In this document: one piece after another, positions 25,965-34,861 of the stretch
How the letters are laid out: each line of letters begins with the position of its first letter
How positions within the stretch are numbered: the stretch's first letter is position 1
From: Alistipes sp.
GTDB lineage: Bacteria > Bacteroidota > Bacteroidia > Bacteroidales > Rikenellaceae
Assembly (NCBI GenBank): GCA_017560305.1
Contig: JAFYOF010000036.1
Location: forward strand, 1 to 37,862
Direction: 5' to 3'
DNA: 37,862 bases
Position numbers and translations under genes: made by a program
Notes under the pieces: generated by a model
Told to the model about the DNA's origin: nothing
Databases searched by the model: none
The model's input: only the letters and a program-made list of their open reading frames with translations

Positions 25965-26004
25965 ATTATTATAGGTTGGTTAGTAATATTCCCGTTGCAA
26001 GCCC

Positions 26005-26265
26005 CTATGGTACGGGGTCGTAGCCACTGCCACCCCACGGATGACAACGAGCAATGCGCTTCACCGCAAGCCACAATCCCTTCACGGGACCATACTTGCG
26101 CAATGCCTCGAGGGCATATTGTGAACAGGTGGGGGTATAACGACACGCCGAGGGTGTGAGTGGCGAGATGCACAGCTGATAGAACCTGACCAGAGCTATC
26201 AACGGCAGAGCCGCCGCGCGCCTACAAGCCCGTCCTAACCTGCTCCAGAATTCGCTGGACTGCAT
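26005..26265 (-). CDS. yidD: Membrane protein insertion efficiency factor YidD
   Basis: Small amphipathic membrane-associated protein of 86 residues that assists YidC-dependent insertion. The core is fully typical: [55 protein letters not shown], including the three conserved cysteines. The start overlaps the rnpA end by 44 nt. No later ATG exists before the conserved core, so the overlap is accepted. The rnpA-yidD linkage is widespread in bacteria. Confidence 0.95.
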   Translation of the reverse strand: MQSSEFWSRLGRACRRAAALPLIALVRFYQLCISPLTPSACRYTPTCSQYALEALRKYGPVKGLWLAVKRIARCHPWGGSGYDPVP

Positions 26266-26626
26266 TGTTTATCGTTTTATAGGAGTGACTCTCCTTGGTA
26301 GAGTAGATGAGCGCAAGGTCGATGTTCACGCCCTGCTGCTCGGCTGTTGAGCGCAACGCATCACGCACCGCCGAGAGGCGGTATGCCTCGCGGGTGCGGC
26401 GCTTGAGTATGTTGCGTTTGTTTGCTCGCTTGTGGAACTTCTTGGGCACCGAGAACATCACCTCGATGCCTCGGCTCTGCGTGCAGCCCGACTCTGCATC
26501 GCAAGGCTCAACATAGAAGGCATAGCGGAAAGGATAGACAAAACCACCCTTGCCCTCGCCGAACATACGGCGAATGGCTTTAAGCGAACGGAGTCGCTCG
26601 GCGCGTGGTAGTGTAAAATCGGGCAT
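26222..26626 (-). CDS. rnpA: Ribonuclease P protein component
   Basis: Protein cofactor of RNase P, which removes the 5' leader of pre-tRNAs. The 134-residue basic protein starts with a typical [17 protein letters not shown] and carries the RNR-motif helix as [21 protein letters not shown] in split form (KRANKRN then KRRTREA). SVPKK precedes it. rpmH, its neighbour in many bacteria, is not here; instead hemD lies 29 nt upstream and yidD overlaps its end. Confidence 0.93.
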   Translation of the reverse strand: MPDFTLPRAERLRSLKAIRRMFGEGKGGFVYPFRYAFYVEPCDAESGCTQSRGIEVMFSVPKKFHKRANKRNILKRRTREAYRLSAVRDALRSTAEQQGVNIDLALIYSTKESHSYKTINNAVQRILEQVRTGL

Positions 26627-26655
26627 CTTTGTAGGTTTCGCTTCCGTGAAGCGGT

Positions 26656-27513
26656 TTATTTTGTAGCAGAAGTGCGTGTGCGGCTCTTCTTTGCCAATTT
26701 GGTCTGCTGGGTACGGATGAACTCCTCCTTTGCCTCGTCGGTGTGAATCTCCACCTCGGCAACCTCCTCGCCACGCTCAACCTTGGCGATGTAGAGGTCG
26801 AGGGCCTTCGCCATAGATGGTGCCTCAGGCGATGGTGCTGACGCCTTCACGCTCATACCAGCCTCGAGGGCTGCACGCAGCGTAGCCTCACCGAAGGTTG
26901 CAATCACAGGCAACTCCTCGCTCTTGAAATTCTCCATCACGCTCTTGACATCAGAAGGCGAGTACAACGCCATCACATCATACTCCGCAGGCTTCACCTC
27001 GCTCATATCGGCTGGCACGGTGAGCGCCAGGATAACGGGGTCGTAGTTAATCTTGAGCTTTGTAAGAGTCTCTGGCAACTCTGGCTTATGAGGCTCGCTC
27101 AACGCCAGGAGGAAGCGCTCGCTCTTATGCTTGATGATGAGCTCCAACAACGATGTGAATGTACCGTCGGCAAATGAAATCTTGCGCTTGCGATATACGA
27201 TATACTTCTGAAGGTATAAAGCCACAGCCTCCGTATTACAGATGTACTTCATTGTCTCGGGAACTGTGATGCGTGCCTCTTCGCACACCTTAAAAAAACT
27301 ATCGACGGTAGTACGCGATGTAAAGATCACTGCCGTATGGTCCAAAATCTCAATACGCTGTGAGCGGAACTCCTTCAAACTTACACCCACAACCTTGATC
27401 AAGGGCTTGAAATCTACTTCGACATTATACTTGGTCATCACCTCATTAAATGGCGACTTCTCAATCACCGCAGGACGAGGCTGCGACACCAAAACTTTTT
27501 TTACCATTTCCAT
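26656..27513 (-). CDS. hemD: Uroporphyrinogen-III synthase family protein
   Basis: Cyclises hydroxymethylbilane to uroporphyrinogen III in haem and corrin synthesis. The 285-residue protein shows the HemD layout of two related alpha/beta lobes. It has KKVLVSQPRP at the N-terminus, the AVIFTSRTTVDSFF motif, ALYSPSDVKSV in the second lobe and VIATFGEATLRAALEAGM near the end. A charged tail (about 250-285, TKLAKKSRTRTS) extends past the fold. It lies 15 nt after the DUF4271 gene. HemD is weakly conserved, so the assignment rests on motifs and on linkage to rnpA. Confidence 0.85.
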   Translation of the reverse strand: MEMVKKVLVSQPRPAVIEKSPFNEVMTKYNVEVDFKPLIKVVGVSLKEFRSQRIEILDHTAVIFTSRTTVDSFFKVCEEARITVPETMKYICNTEAVALYLQKYIVYRKRKISFADGTFTSLLELIIKHKSERFLLALSEPHKPELPETLTKLKINYDPVILALTVPADMSEVKPAEYDVMALYSPSDVKSVMENFKSEELPVIATFGEATLRAALEAGMSVKASAPSPEAPSMAKALDLYIAKVERGEEVAEVEIHTDEAKEEFIRTQQTKLAKKSRTRTSATK

Positions 27514-27528
27514 TTTTTAATTACTATC

Positions 27529-28554
27529 TCACGCTAGTCTTACCACTCCCTGCCACAAAAGTGTGAACGGGAGAATTTCGACGGCGCAAAGGTACAAAAT
27601 CCAATGCAAAATCGAAACTTTTTTTGAAATAAAGAAACCTATACTCTCTCTCACAAATAAAACAAAGGCTATAATTGCGGCAATTATGCCTATATTTTGC
27701 CAAATTTGATAGCTCTGCGCCTCGCCCAACTGCGAAACAAGCAGCACGGGGGCTACCATCAGCGACGCCAGAACGAAATAAATCAGGCGGATGCGCACCA
27801 GCGCCGCCACCTCTGCCATCGAGCGGGTGATAAAGCCAATCACCGCCAACACCATATTCTGCACCAGCACAACCACCACAAACGACATAGCCGTGAGCAT
27901 CGGCACATAGAAGAGCTGCTCCGCCGAGAGAGTGCTATCCACACGGCGCAACACCAGCGCACTGATAATGCCCACGAAGAACAGACCGAGCATAAACAAC
28001 TTGCCCAGTGCTCCGTAGAAGATGTCGCTTCGGCGGCGCTCGACGCTTCGCTCGTTGCCCACAACCTTGTTCTGGAACACCGACTGAAACAGCGCCACGA
28101 TATCATCGAAATAGCGATAGACGCAGTAGACATAGCAGAGCATCACGCCCACCACCAGCGCATCATACAACACGGGCATCCACTCGCCCACGCTGAAGGC
28201 TGCCTCGCCACCCGAGAGCATCACCTCCTGCGGCAGTATTTTCGCCACGGCAACACTCTGCACGCTGTCGGCACACTCCACCGCCACTCGCTCCACGCCC
28301 TCGGCAAGATGGCTCTCGCTACCGAGCACCTCGCTAAGGTCGGCCGTATGATACACCTCACGCGCCTCACGCCAATGTCCGACGATATGCTCAAAGGTGC
28401 TGCGCGAAGTCACCTGCTCGGCTGAACTCTCATCCAGCAGCGTGTCCATATCGTGCAACGAACCCGTCCAGCGATCGGTCAGGCGACGCAGTGAACGCTC
28501 CGAGAGGGTATCCAGCCCCGATGGTTTAACAATTTTCGTTATATTTTCCTTCAT
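27529..28554 (-). CDS. DUF4271 integral membrane protein
   Basis: A 341-residue protein. The soluble N-terminal ~120 residues are followed by about six membrane helices and the hallmark C-terminal segment SIGFFISKKVSILHWILYLC of DUF4271, a Bacteroidetes family of unknown function. Its ATG shares one base with the stop of the upstream kinase (TAATG), implying translational coupling. hemD follows after 15 nt. Coupling to a sensor kinase suggests envelope sensing or signalling (inference). Confidence 0.85.
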   Translation of the reverse strand: MKENITKIVKPSGLDTLSERSLRRLTDRWTGSLHDMDTLLDESSAEQVTSRSTFEHIVGHWREAREVYHTADLSEVLGSESHLAEGVERVAVECADSVQSVAVAKILPQEVMLSGGEAAFSVGEWMPVLYDALVVGVMLCYVYCVYRYFDDIVALFQSVFQNKVVGNERSVERRRSDIFYGALGKLFMLGLFFVGIISALVLRRVDSTLSAEQLFYVPMLTAMSFVVVVLVQNMVLAVIGFITRSMAEVAALVRIRLIYFVLASLMVAPVLLVSQLGEAQSYQIWQNIGIIAAIIAFVLFVRESIGFFISKKVSILHWILYLCAVEILPFTLLWQGVVRLA

Positions 28555-29738
28555 TACTCCTCCACTCGTTTAAGTGTTATGCGGAAGGTCGTACCACGAC
28601 CCACCTCCGACTTCGCCACCGCAATCTTGCCGTGGTGGTACTCCTCGATGATTCTGCGCGAGAGCGACAGACCCAAACCCCAGCCTCGTGTCTTGGTCGT
28701 AAAGCCAGGCTCGAAGATGCGTTTCCAGTTACCCTTGGCAATACCCTTGCCCGTGTCGGTGACATCAATCATCACCGAGTGCTCGTTCATCCACAGATGA
28801 ACATCAATCTCGCCACGCCCCTGCATAGCGTCGAGGGCATTCTTCAGCAGATTCTCAATCACCCACTCGAACAGGGCGACATTCATACTCACCTTCACGG
28901 GAGCCATCGCCAGACCATTATATTGCAGTGACACATTGCGTGGCACGCGCTTGCGGAAGTACATCACCGTGTCACCCACCACCTCGTTCACGCTGTTGGT
29001 CGTGAGCACCGCCTCGGAGCCAATCTTCGAGAAGCGGTCGACAATCTTCATCAGGTGAGCCATATCCTTGTTCATCTCCTCGATGGCCGTGGGGTCGGCA
29101 TCCTGCGCACGCAGGTACTCTATCCAGCCCAGCAGAGATGATGTGGGCGTACCCAGCTGGTGGGCGGTCTCCTTCGCCAGACCAATCCATACCCTGTTCT
29201 GCTCATCCTGCTTGGTGGATTGCAGTGCGATGATGGCAAAGATTAAGAAGATGGCGATGATAAGCCACTGCGCATAGGGGAAGTAGTAGAGCGCGGTGAG
29301 CAACTGCGAGCGACCGTAGAAGATGATGTGGCTGTGTCCTCGTGACCACATCATACGCACCGTGCGGGGTGTGTTCTGCTCGGTGAGTTCGTCGAGTTTG
29401 CGGCGGAACTTGTCGGGGTCACGCAGCACATCCTCGGGGATTCGGTTGCTGACAATCAGCGAGAGATTCTCATCGGTGATGATGAAGGGGATGTTATTCT
29501 GCGTGCTCACGATGTGAGAGATGAGCGGGTCGGTGCGCAGGTTTCCAAACGCATCGCTGCTCACACGCTCCATAGCCGCCACCCACAGCGTCACATCGTT
29601 CTGCTCCTTCTGGCGCAACACATCCGCCAGTCGGTAGTTGTAGACCAGCGACAACGCCGCCAGAGCCATACCAATCACAAGGATTGACATACGGCTGCGG
29701 AACGAAATCTTGAACTTTAACTGTGAGGGGAACTTCAT
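28554..29738 (-). CDS. Membrane sensor histidine kinase without adjacent regulator
   Basis: A 394-residue kinase with two membrane helices (about 18-36 and 150-172) flanking a periplasmic domain of some 110 residues. The H-box is unusual, KETAHQLGTPTSSLLGW (H193), a variant seen in Bacteroidetes kinases. HATPase boxes NLLKNALDAM, DTGKGI, FEPGFTTK and GWGLGLS are intact. No response regulator is nearby, so it is an orphan locally. It lies 12 nt after the S41 protease gene and is coupled to DUF4271. Confidence 0.92.
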   Translation of the reverse strand: MKFPSQLKFKISFRSRMSILVIGMALAALSLVYNYRLADVLRQKEQNDVTLWVAAMERVSSDAFGNLRTDPLISHIVSTQNNIPFIITDENLSLIVSNRIPEDVLRDPDKFRRKLDELTEQNTPRTVRMMWSRGHSHIIFYGRSQLLTALYYFPYAQWLIIAIFLIFAIIALQSTKQDEQNRVWIGLAKETAHQLGTPTSSLLGWIEYLRAQDADPTAIEEMNKDMAHLMKIVDRFSKIGSEAVLTTNSVNEVVGDTVMYFRKRVPRNVSLQYNGLAMAPVKVSMNVALFEWVIENLLKNALDAMQGRGEIDVHLWMNEHSVMIDVTDTGKGIAKGNWKRIFEPGFTTKTRGWGLGLSLSRRIIEEYHHGKIAVAKSEVGRGTTFRITLKRVEE

Positions 29739-29750
29739 CTTCCTTCGGGG

Positions 29751-31430
29751 TTAGTTTTTCTGTGTATCCTGCTCCTTGAGAATCTTCTCATATCGCGCCT
29801 TATCGCGCAACAACTCCACCGCCTGCTTCACGCCCTCGTCGGAGCGGAGGTTATACTCCACCACGCCCTCAAAGTAGTTGTGGCGCAAGACGATATCGCT
29901 GTTGATAAGGTCGGCTATTTCGGCACGGTAGGTGCGCAGGTTATCCATCTTCTGGTCCTTGAGTTTCTTCTCTATCTCAAGCAAATCCTCAGCAAAGGCC
30001 TCATCGTAGCGCTCCTCCTTTGCCATCTTCTTCAGGCGCTCCAGCGCATCGCGCGTCTGCGACTGATAAGGCACCTCCTTGTCGGCCATAAACTTCACGA
30101 ACTCCTCATAATCCTCATCACCGATTGAGAAGGTCTTGTTGTCAACCGCAAGATTTGGGTGCTTGACCATCCACTCATCAAGGAAGTCCTCAATAAAGCC
30201 GAGGTTGTAGAGCAACACCGCAAAGGTAGAGATATACTCTGGCTCAACCTTCACATCGGGCATCAGACCCTTGCCATCGTAGACCTTGCGGCCGTTGCGG
30301 GTGGTGAACTCGTTGATAAGTGAGTCGGGCACGCTCTCCTCCTTGACATTCTGGTCGTGGGTGTAGTTGATGCGCTGCACGCAACGACCCGAAGGGATGT
30401 AGTATTTCGCTGTGGTGAGTTTCAAATAGGCGTTATAACCCACGGGCACCACGGTCTGCACCAGACCCTTGCCATAGGAGCGCTGACCCATCAGCACCGC
30501 GCGGTCCATATCCTGCATAGCGCCACAAACAATCTCCGACGCCGACGCCGACGAGCCGCTGATGAGTGCCACCACAGGCACATCGCCCAACACGGGAACA
30601 GACTCTGTGACATACTCGCGCTTCGAGCGGTCGGAACGACCCTTCATCTCCAGCACCTTCTCGCCCTTGGGGACAAACATCGAGAGAATCTTCACCGCCT
30701 CGCTCACCGAGCCACCGCCATTGTCGCGGTAGTCCAGCACGACGCCCTCAATCTTCTGCTCCTGACGCAGACGCTCAACCATAGCGCGCATATCATCGTA
30801 GCAGCCATCCGAGAAATCGGCGTGGCGGATATAGGCGATGCCATCCTCAACAAAGCCCGCATAGGGAACGCCAGGGATAGAGATTCTTGCACGGGTAATC
30901 TCCAACTCCTCGACCTTGCCAGTCATCAGGCGGCGGACTGCGAGTTTTACCTTTGTGCCAGGAGTACCCTTCAACTTCGACGAAATCTCGGCAGAGGTGC
31001 ACTTGCTGACATCCTCGCCATCGATGCGCACGAACTTGTCACCAATCTTCAGTCCTGCCTTGTCGGCTGGAGAATCCTTGTAGGGCTGCGAGATGACCAC
31101 GCCGCTGCTGTCGCGCTTCATACGGATGGTAGAGCCAATGCCACCATACTTTCCCGTAGCCATCACCTCGAAGTCGGACATCTCCTCCTCCGACATATAG
31201 TGCGTGTAGGGGTCGAGGTTGCGCACCATACCCTGCGCACCATCGCTCATCAACTTATCGGGGCTCACCTGGTCGACATACTGCAGATTGAGCTCTCGCA
31301 TCATATTGACCATAATCTCCATATTGCGACCCAAACCCATATCGTCCTGCGTAGCACAGATGCCGAGAACCACAGTCACCGCCACCAGCAGCAACACTCC
31401 TACACGAATCAAACTTTTTCTCATAGACAA
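29751..31430 (-). CDS. S41 family C-terminal processing protease
   Basis: Periplasmic or envelope serine protease of the CtpA/Prc type that trims proteins from their C-termini. The 559 residues comprise an N-terminal signal/anchor helix (8-27), a PDZ domain (about 95-175, GGIGSTIRMK ... SPADKAGLKIGD) and the catalytic core with Ser296 (SSASASEIV) and Lys321 (GQRSYGKGLVQ), spaced 25 residues apart as in Prc. An extra C-terminal helical region (about 400-555) is normal for Bacteroidetes members. It lies 9 nt after the small membrane protein gene and 12 nt before the kinase. Confidence 0.95.
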   Translation of the reverse strand: MSMRKSLIRVGVLLLVAVTVVLGICATQDDMGLGRNMEIMVNMMRELNLQYVDQVSPDKLMSDGAQGMVRNLDPYTHYMSEEEMSDFEVMATGKYGGIGSTIRMKRDSSGVVISQPYKDSPADKAGLKIGDKFVRIDGEDVSKCTSAEISSKLKGTPGTKVKLAVRRLMTGKVEELEITRARISIPGVPYAGFVEDGIAYIRHADFSDGCYDDMRAMVERLRQEQKIEGVVLDYRDNGGGSVSEAVKILSMFVPKGEKVLEMKGRSDRSKREYVTESVPVLGDVPVVALISGSSASASEIVCGAMQDMDRAVLMGQRSYGKGLVQTVVPVGYNAYLKLTTAKYYIPSGRCVQRINYTHDQNVKEESVPDSLINEFTTRNGRKVYDGKGLMPDVKVEPEYISTFAVLLYNLGFIEDFLDEWMVKHPNLAVDNKTFSIGDEDYEEFVKFMADKEVPYQSQTRDALERLKKMAKEERYDEAFAEDLLEIEKKLKDQKMDNLRTYRAEIADLINSDIVLRHNYFEGVVEYNLRSDEGVKQAVELLRDKARYEKILKEQDTQKN

Positions 31431-31439
31431 CAGTTAAGT

Positions 31440-31895
31440 CTAACTCAAATATCTGTAAATAACCTTCGCTACGCCACGGCGGATGCCCTCAACCACAATC
31501 TCGTCGCCATCGGCAGAGACCGAAATCTCATCCTCGAAGAGCATCATCAACTTATCCAAGGCGTTGTTGGCACGGAAAACCATCCTGCCCTCCTGCTCGC
31601 TCTTGAGGCTGAAGCCCGCAGCTGCGAAAATCTCAATCAGGCGGTCACGCTGCTCGGCCATATTCCACTTCACACGGCGCTTCATAAAGCCGAATGATGG
31701 GTAGGCAGCCGAGAGTGCCACCACCGCCAGCATCAGCATCTTGCCTCGCTGGGTAGCATAGGTAGCCGACACATAGTCCCACACCGAGCCATCCATAGCA
31801 GGGTTTGTCGCGATACTGATCCACACAACACCCAGATACAAAACGCAGAATGCCAACAAATATTTCACTGCTCTAATCAAATATCTCATAATCAA
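31440..31895 (-). CDS. Small two-helix membrane protein of unknown function
   Basis: A 151-residue protein I do not recognise. Two hydrophobic helices (about 10-28 and 52-66) precede a soluble, mixed-charge domain (about 72-151) ending VEGIRRGVAKVIYRYLS. No catalytic or metal motif is seen. It lies 12 nt after ispH and 9 nt before the S41 protease. The start is Met1 or Met3; both give the same first helix. Confidence 0.75.
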   Translation of the reverse strand: MIMRYLIRAVKYLLAFCVLYLGVVWISIATNPAMDGSVWDYVSATYATQRGKMLMLAVVALSAAYPSFGFMKRRVKWNMAEQRDRLIEIFAAAGFSLKSEQEGRMVFRANNALDKLMMLFEDEISVSADGDEIVVEGIRRGVAKVIYRYLS

Positions 31896-31907
31896 CTGAT
31901 TTTAAAA

Positions 31908-32777
31908 TTATCCAACAAACTTTTCGCGCACGGCACTCGCCACACGCTCCATAAGCCACGCAGGGGTTGATGTCGCACCGCAGATACCCACGCTCCGGCA
32001 ACCCTCAAACCACTCCGACTGCAACTCGTTCTCCTCCTCGATATTATACGAGTGCTCATTCGCCTTGCGGCAGACATCAAAGAGCACCTTGCCGTTGCTC
32101 GACTTCTTGCCACAGACGAAAATCACCACATCGAAACGCTCGGCAAACTCGCCCAGCGCCTTCTCGCGGTTGGACACTCGGCGGCAGATGGTGTCATCCA
32201 CCGTGAGCATACTCTCATCCCTGAGTCTGCACTTCATCACCTCCGCCAGACGCCAGAAGTGCGCCACACTCTGGGTGGTCTGCGACAGGAAGAATATAGG
32301 GCGTGCGAAATCAATCTGCTCCAAATCCTCCTCACGCTCCACCACGATGGCGTTGTCATCTACCTGACCCGTAAGACCGACAACCTCGGCGTGACCTCGC
32401 TTGCCGAGAATCACAACCTGACCGCCCACACCGTTCATCTTCTCAAAAGCCGCCACAACCTTACGCTGCAACTGCGCCACTACGGGGCAGGTGGCATCAA
32501 TCACACGGATGCCCAACTCCTCGGCACGGCGGAATGTTGTGGGAGGCTCGCCGTGGGCACGGATGAAGAGGTCACGACCCTGCAACTGCGCCATATCCTC
32601 GTGCGTCACGGTACACAGACCCAGCGACTCCAGACGCTGCACCTCCATACGATTGTGCACGATGTCGCCCAGCGAGTAGACCTCGCCGCCCAACTCCTGC
32701 AGAGCCGACTCCGCCTTCGAGATGGCACGCACCACACCGAAGCAGAAGCCCGAATTCTTATCTATCTCAACATACAT
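31908..32777 (-). CDS. ispH: 4-hydroxy-3-methylbut-2-enyl diphosphate reductase
   Basis: Fe-S enzyme of the last MEP-pathway step, making IPP and DMAPP. The 289-residue protein carries cluster ligands C12 (SGFCFGV), C97 (DATCPVV) and C198 (DDTICRR). The substrate-site residues H41 (DIVHN), H75 (RAHGE), H129 and E131 (GHAEVVG) and SQTTQS are also present, at almost the same numbers as in E. coli IspH. That agreement, and a 1-nt gap to the cmk stop, favour ATG 32777 over an upstream in-frame TTG at 32786. Confidence 0.96.
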   Translation of the reverse strand: MYVEIDKNSGFCFGVVRAISKAESALQELGGEVYSLGDIVHNRMEVQRLESLGLCTVTHEDMAQLQGRDLFIRAHGEPPTTFRRAEELGIRVIDATCPVVAQLQRKVVAAFEKMNGVGGQVVILGKRGHAEVVGLTGQVDDNAIVVEREEDLEQIDFARPIFFLSQTTQSVAHFWRLAEVMKCRLRDESMLTVDDTICRRVSNREKALGEFAERFDVVIFVCGKKSSNGKVLFDVCRKANEHSYNIEEENELQSEWFEGCRSVGICGATSTPAWLMERVASAVREKFVG

Positions 32778-32778
32778 A

Positions 32779-33471
32779 CTACTCAACCACTCGCTTAAAG
32801 TGCTCCATAAACCACGCCATCTGCTCCTCGACGCTCATATAACTATTGTCGAGTTCCAGCGCATCGTCTGCTCGACGCAGAGGCGAAATCTCGCGGGTCA
32901 TATCGGCCTCGTCACGCGAGATGACATTTTCCAGAATCTCCGCCATAGTCACGCTGTCGCCCTTGGCGGTGAGTTCCTTGTATCGGCGCTCGGCACGCAC
33001 CTTGGGGTCAGCGGTCATAAACAACTTGAGCTCGGCATCGGGGAATACCACCGTACCGATATCACGGCCATCCATCACCACACCACGGTCGCGACCCATT
33101 CTCTGCTGCAGGGCAACCAGCTTCTCACGCACAGCGCCGATTGAACTGACCTTGCTCACGCAGTTGCTCACCTCGATGGTGCGGATGCGCTCCTCGGCAT
33201 AGGTGCCGTTGATGTAGATGTCGCTTGCGCCTCGCTCGGGGTTGAAGCGGAAAGAAATCTCAATCTCGCCGAGCAACTCCTCGACACGAGCCTTGTCCAC
33301 CTCGCCCTCAACAAAGCCGCCATTCTCCAGCGCATAGAGCGTCACGGCACGATACATAGCGCCCGTGTCGATAAAGATGTAGCCCAGCTTGGCAGCGATT
33401 GCCTTGGCAAATGTACTCTTGCCACACGATGAGAAACCATCGATGGCGATAACTATCTTCTTTGTATCCAT
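32779..33471 (-). CDS. cmk: Cytidylate kinase
   Basis: Phosphorylates CMP and dCMP to the diphosphates. The 230 residues have the P-loop as DGFSSCGKST (11-20), the substrate-binding DTGAMYRAVTLYAL, the NMP-bind insertion, VVMDGRDIGTVVFPDAELK and the lid region RRYKELTAKG, all typical of Cmk. It overlaps lysE by one base and is followed by ispH after 1 nt, forming a tight translationally coupled trio. Confidence 0.97.
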   Translation of the reverse strand: MDTKKIVIAIDGFSSCGKSTFAKAIAAKLGYIFIDTGAMYRAVTLYALENGGFVEGEVDKARVEELLGEIEISFRFNPERGASDIYINGTYAEERIRTIEVSNCVSKVSSIGAVREKLVALQQRMGRDRGVVMDGRDIGTVVFPDAELKLFMTADPKVRAERRYKELTAKGDSVTMAEILENVISRDEADMTREISPLRRADDALELDNSYMSVEEQMAWFMEHFKRVVE

Positions 33472-34136
33472 TATTTCGGTAAAATGTTAAAAAAGGTTGA
33501 GAGGATTGTGTAGACGCCCAGCACCGCAATCACAACGCCCGCGATATGGTTAATCGTGAGCATATGGCGAGGGCGGAAACGGCGGCGGAAGAGGTCGATA
33601 ATCAGCGTCAGCGACACCCACCACGCCATAGCGCCCGCCAGGAAACCTACAATGGTCATTGTGCTGCGCACCAGCGACGCCACATCGTCAGCCGACGACT
33701 GCAGACCCACATTGAACATAGCAAAGAATGCCAGAAGATATGGGATGACAACCACGAAGTTGGCAAGCGTAAAGACAAACATCGACGAGAAATCCTGCCA
33801 CAGATTTGTCTTACCCGCACGGTTACGGCGAATCTGCGGAACGGGATTCTGGAAGAAGATGTAGACACCCACGATGACCACGAATATTCCACCCACAACC
33901 TGCAACACGGCGCTATACTCCTCAATCTGCGCCTGAAGCATCGAGTAGAAGAAATAGGCGATGATGGCCATCAGCATATCAGCCACAGCCACACCCGTAC
34001 CCGAAGCCAGACCAGAACGGCGGTTCTTGCTCAGCGTGCGCTGGATGCAGAGCACCGCAACAGGTCCTACGGTAATCGACGAGGCGAGACCCACACCCAA
34101 ACCTCGGAAAAATATATCTATCGAACTGACTAACAT
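33471..34136 (-). CDS. LysE/RhtB family translocator
   Basis: A 221-residue inner-membrane protein with about six helices. The N-terminal signature SITVGPVAVLCIQRTLSKNRRSG is typical of LysE/RhtB amino-acid exporters, followed by LASGTGVAVADMLMAIIAYF. The transported compound is unknown. It is the first gene of the eleven-gene leftward cluster; its stop shares a base with the cmk start. Confidence 0.9.
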   Translation of the reverse strand: MLVSSIDIFFRGLGVGLASSITVGPVAVLCIQRTLSKNRRSGLASGTGVAVADMLMAIIAYFFYSMLQAQIEEYSAVLQVVGGIFVVIVGVYIFFQNPVPQIRRNRAGKTNLWQDFSSMFVFTLANFVVVIPYLLAFFAMFNVGLQSSADDVASLVRSTMTIVGFLAGAMAWWVSLTLIIDLFRRRFRPRHMLTINHIAGVVIAVLGVYTILSTFFNILPK

Positions 34137-34156
34137 TGTCGCAATTTTTTCGGCTA

Positions 34157-34164
34157 CAAAGTTA
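34157..34164 (-). promoter_or_regulatory. Probable -7 box of the lysE-cmk-ispH cluster
   Basis: TAACTTTG on the minus strand, a perfect TAnnTTTG, 21 nt before the lysE start. No exact TTTG is at -33. The predicted leader is short. Confidence 0.55.
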
Positions 34165-34267
34165 GGAATTTAATATTAAATATTAAAGTTTTTGAAAAGG
34201 CAAAACCCGACGAGATTATAAAATTATTTTTTGAGGGGATTTTTAAGGAGCGATAAGAGCATCAGTC

Positions 34268-34334
34268 ATTCCCCATTTTCACATCTCGTAACATTTGCAA
34301 AAGCGATTAGTATGCAAGTGAAAATGAAGGGAAT
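34268..34334. repeat. Inverted repeat 1 of the 34137-35015 non-coding island
   Basis: ATTCCCCATTTTCAC (34268-34282) is opposed by GTGAAAATGAAGGGAAT (34318-34334), with two unpaired bases. An inner TTGCA/TGCAA pair lies in the loop. Confidence 0.6.
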
Positions 34335-34394
34335 CTTCCTTTGTTTTGTAGGAGTCAGAAAGAGAGAATAGAATAAAGAATTGAAATTCTTTTT

Positions 34395-34420
34395 ACCACC
34401 TTTTGCCGCCAAAAGGTGGT
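34395..34420. repeat. Inverted repeat 2, perfect 11-bp hairpin
   Basis: ACCACCTTTTG and CAAAAGGTGGT with a CCGC loop, perfect on both strands. There is no T run on either side long enough to call it a terminator. A further short hairpin, CCACC-cttgc-GGTGG, lies at 34489-34503. Confidence 0.75.
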
Positions 34421-34513
34421 GCCAACCGACGCTGCGGAGCGAGAGCAGAGGGTGCTTGCACACTTTGCCGAGCCGCGAGGAGGAAAAACCACCCTTGCGG
34501 TGGATTAAAACCG

Positions 34514-34649
34514 CACGGTGATAAATTTTCGGGGTCAAAAGAATAAATTTCCTAAAACGAATGCGTACGCACTTTTGAGGATCAAAAGGTCTCCGTTTTT
34601 TAACGGAAATTTATCCTTTCGCCCTTCTTCCGAAAATTCATCTGCCGTG
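34514..34649. repeat. Inverted repeat 3, long interrupted palindrome
   Basis: Successive arms pair inward: CACGG/CCGTG, GATAAATTTTCGG/CCGAAAATTCATC (12 of 13), CAAAAGAATAAATTTCC against GGAAATTTATCCTTTCG (15 of 17), and AAAACG/CGTTTT. The central ~35 nt contain GCGTACGC and a CTTTTGA-gga-TCAAAAG hairpin. The nested pattern resembles a MITE-like element or a long structured RNA. No transposase is present. Confidence 0.7.
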
Positions 34650-34700
34650 TTCAGCTACGCAGGCATAATGCTTGTTTTACAATTTACTTTTCAACAACAT

Positions 34701-34812
34701 AATGCGCCTCCGTTTCCATTCGTAGCAAGGTAAATGAAAAACGGGCGTCGCCCGTATCTTCGGTGGCGTAACGCGCTTTGCGCGTCACCCCCCACCCGCC
34801 ACCGAAGATAAT
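34701..34812 (+). repeat. Structured intergenic repeat, copy B
   Basis: Same layout as copy A at 3611-3714: AATGCGCCTC start, ACGGGCG-t-CGCCCGT palindrome, identical 12-nt arms ATCTTCGGTGGC/GCCACCGAAGAT. The inner hairpin here is ACGCGC-ttt-GCGCGT, with different bases but pairing kept. It lies between divergent lysE and the DUF3467 gene. Confidence 0.75.
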
Positions 34813-34833
34813 CTCCTTTGCAACAAAATCAAT

Positions 34834-34861
34834 TTTGAATTTTGAATTCTGAATTTTGAAT
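34834..34861 (+). repeat. Tandem heptamer (TTTGAAT)4
   Basis: Units TTTGAAT, TTTGAAT, TCTGAAT, TTTGAAT followed by TCCC. It is the reverse complement of the array at 10774-10806, with the deviating unit at the same place. It begins 22 nt after structured repeat copy B. Confidence 0.75.

Noticed and set aside
27587..27594. Perfect minus-strand TACCTTTG upstream of hemD
   Set aside because: It is formed by codons for the conserved Tyr-Leu-Cys of DUF4271 and lacks a -33 box, so it may be coincidence; an internal hemD promoter remains possible.
30357..31697. Long plus-strand frame of 446 codons
   Set aside because: Antisense to the S41 protease gene; His/Ala/Leu-rich with no recognisable domain.
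32778..32786. TTG 32786 as ispH start overlapping cmk
   Set aside because: ATG 32777 places the cluster and substrate residues at the numbers expected for IspH and avoids a rare start.
34266..34538. 90-codon minus-strand frame in the non-coding island
   Set aside because: It runs through several hairpins of the inverted-repeat island; the translated product reflects the repeat, with no domain or promoter.
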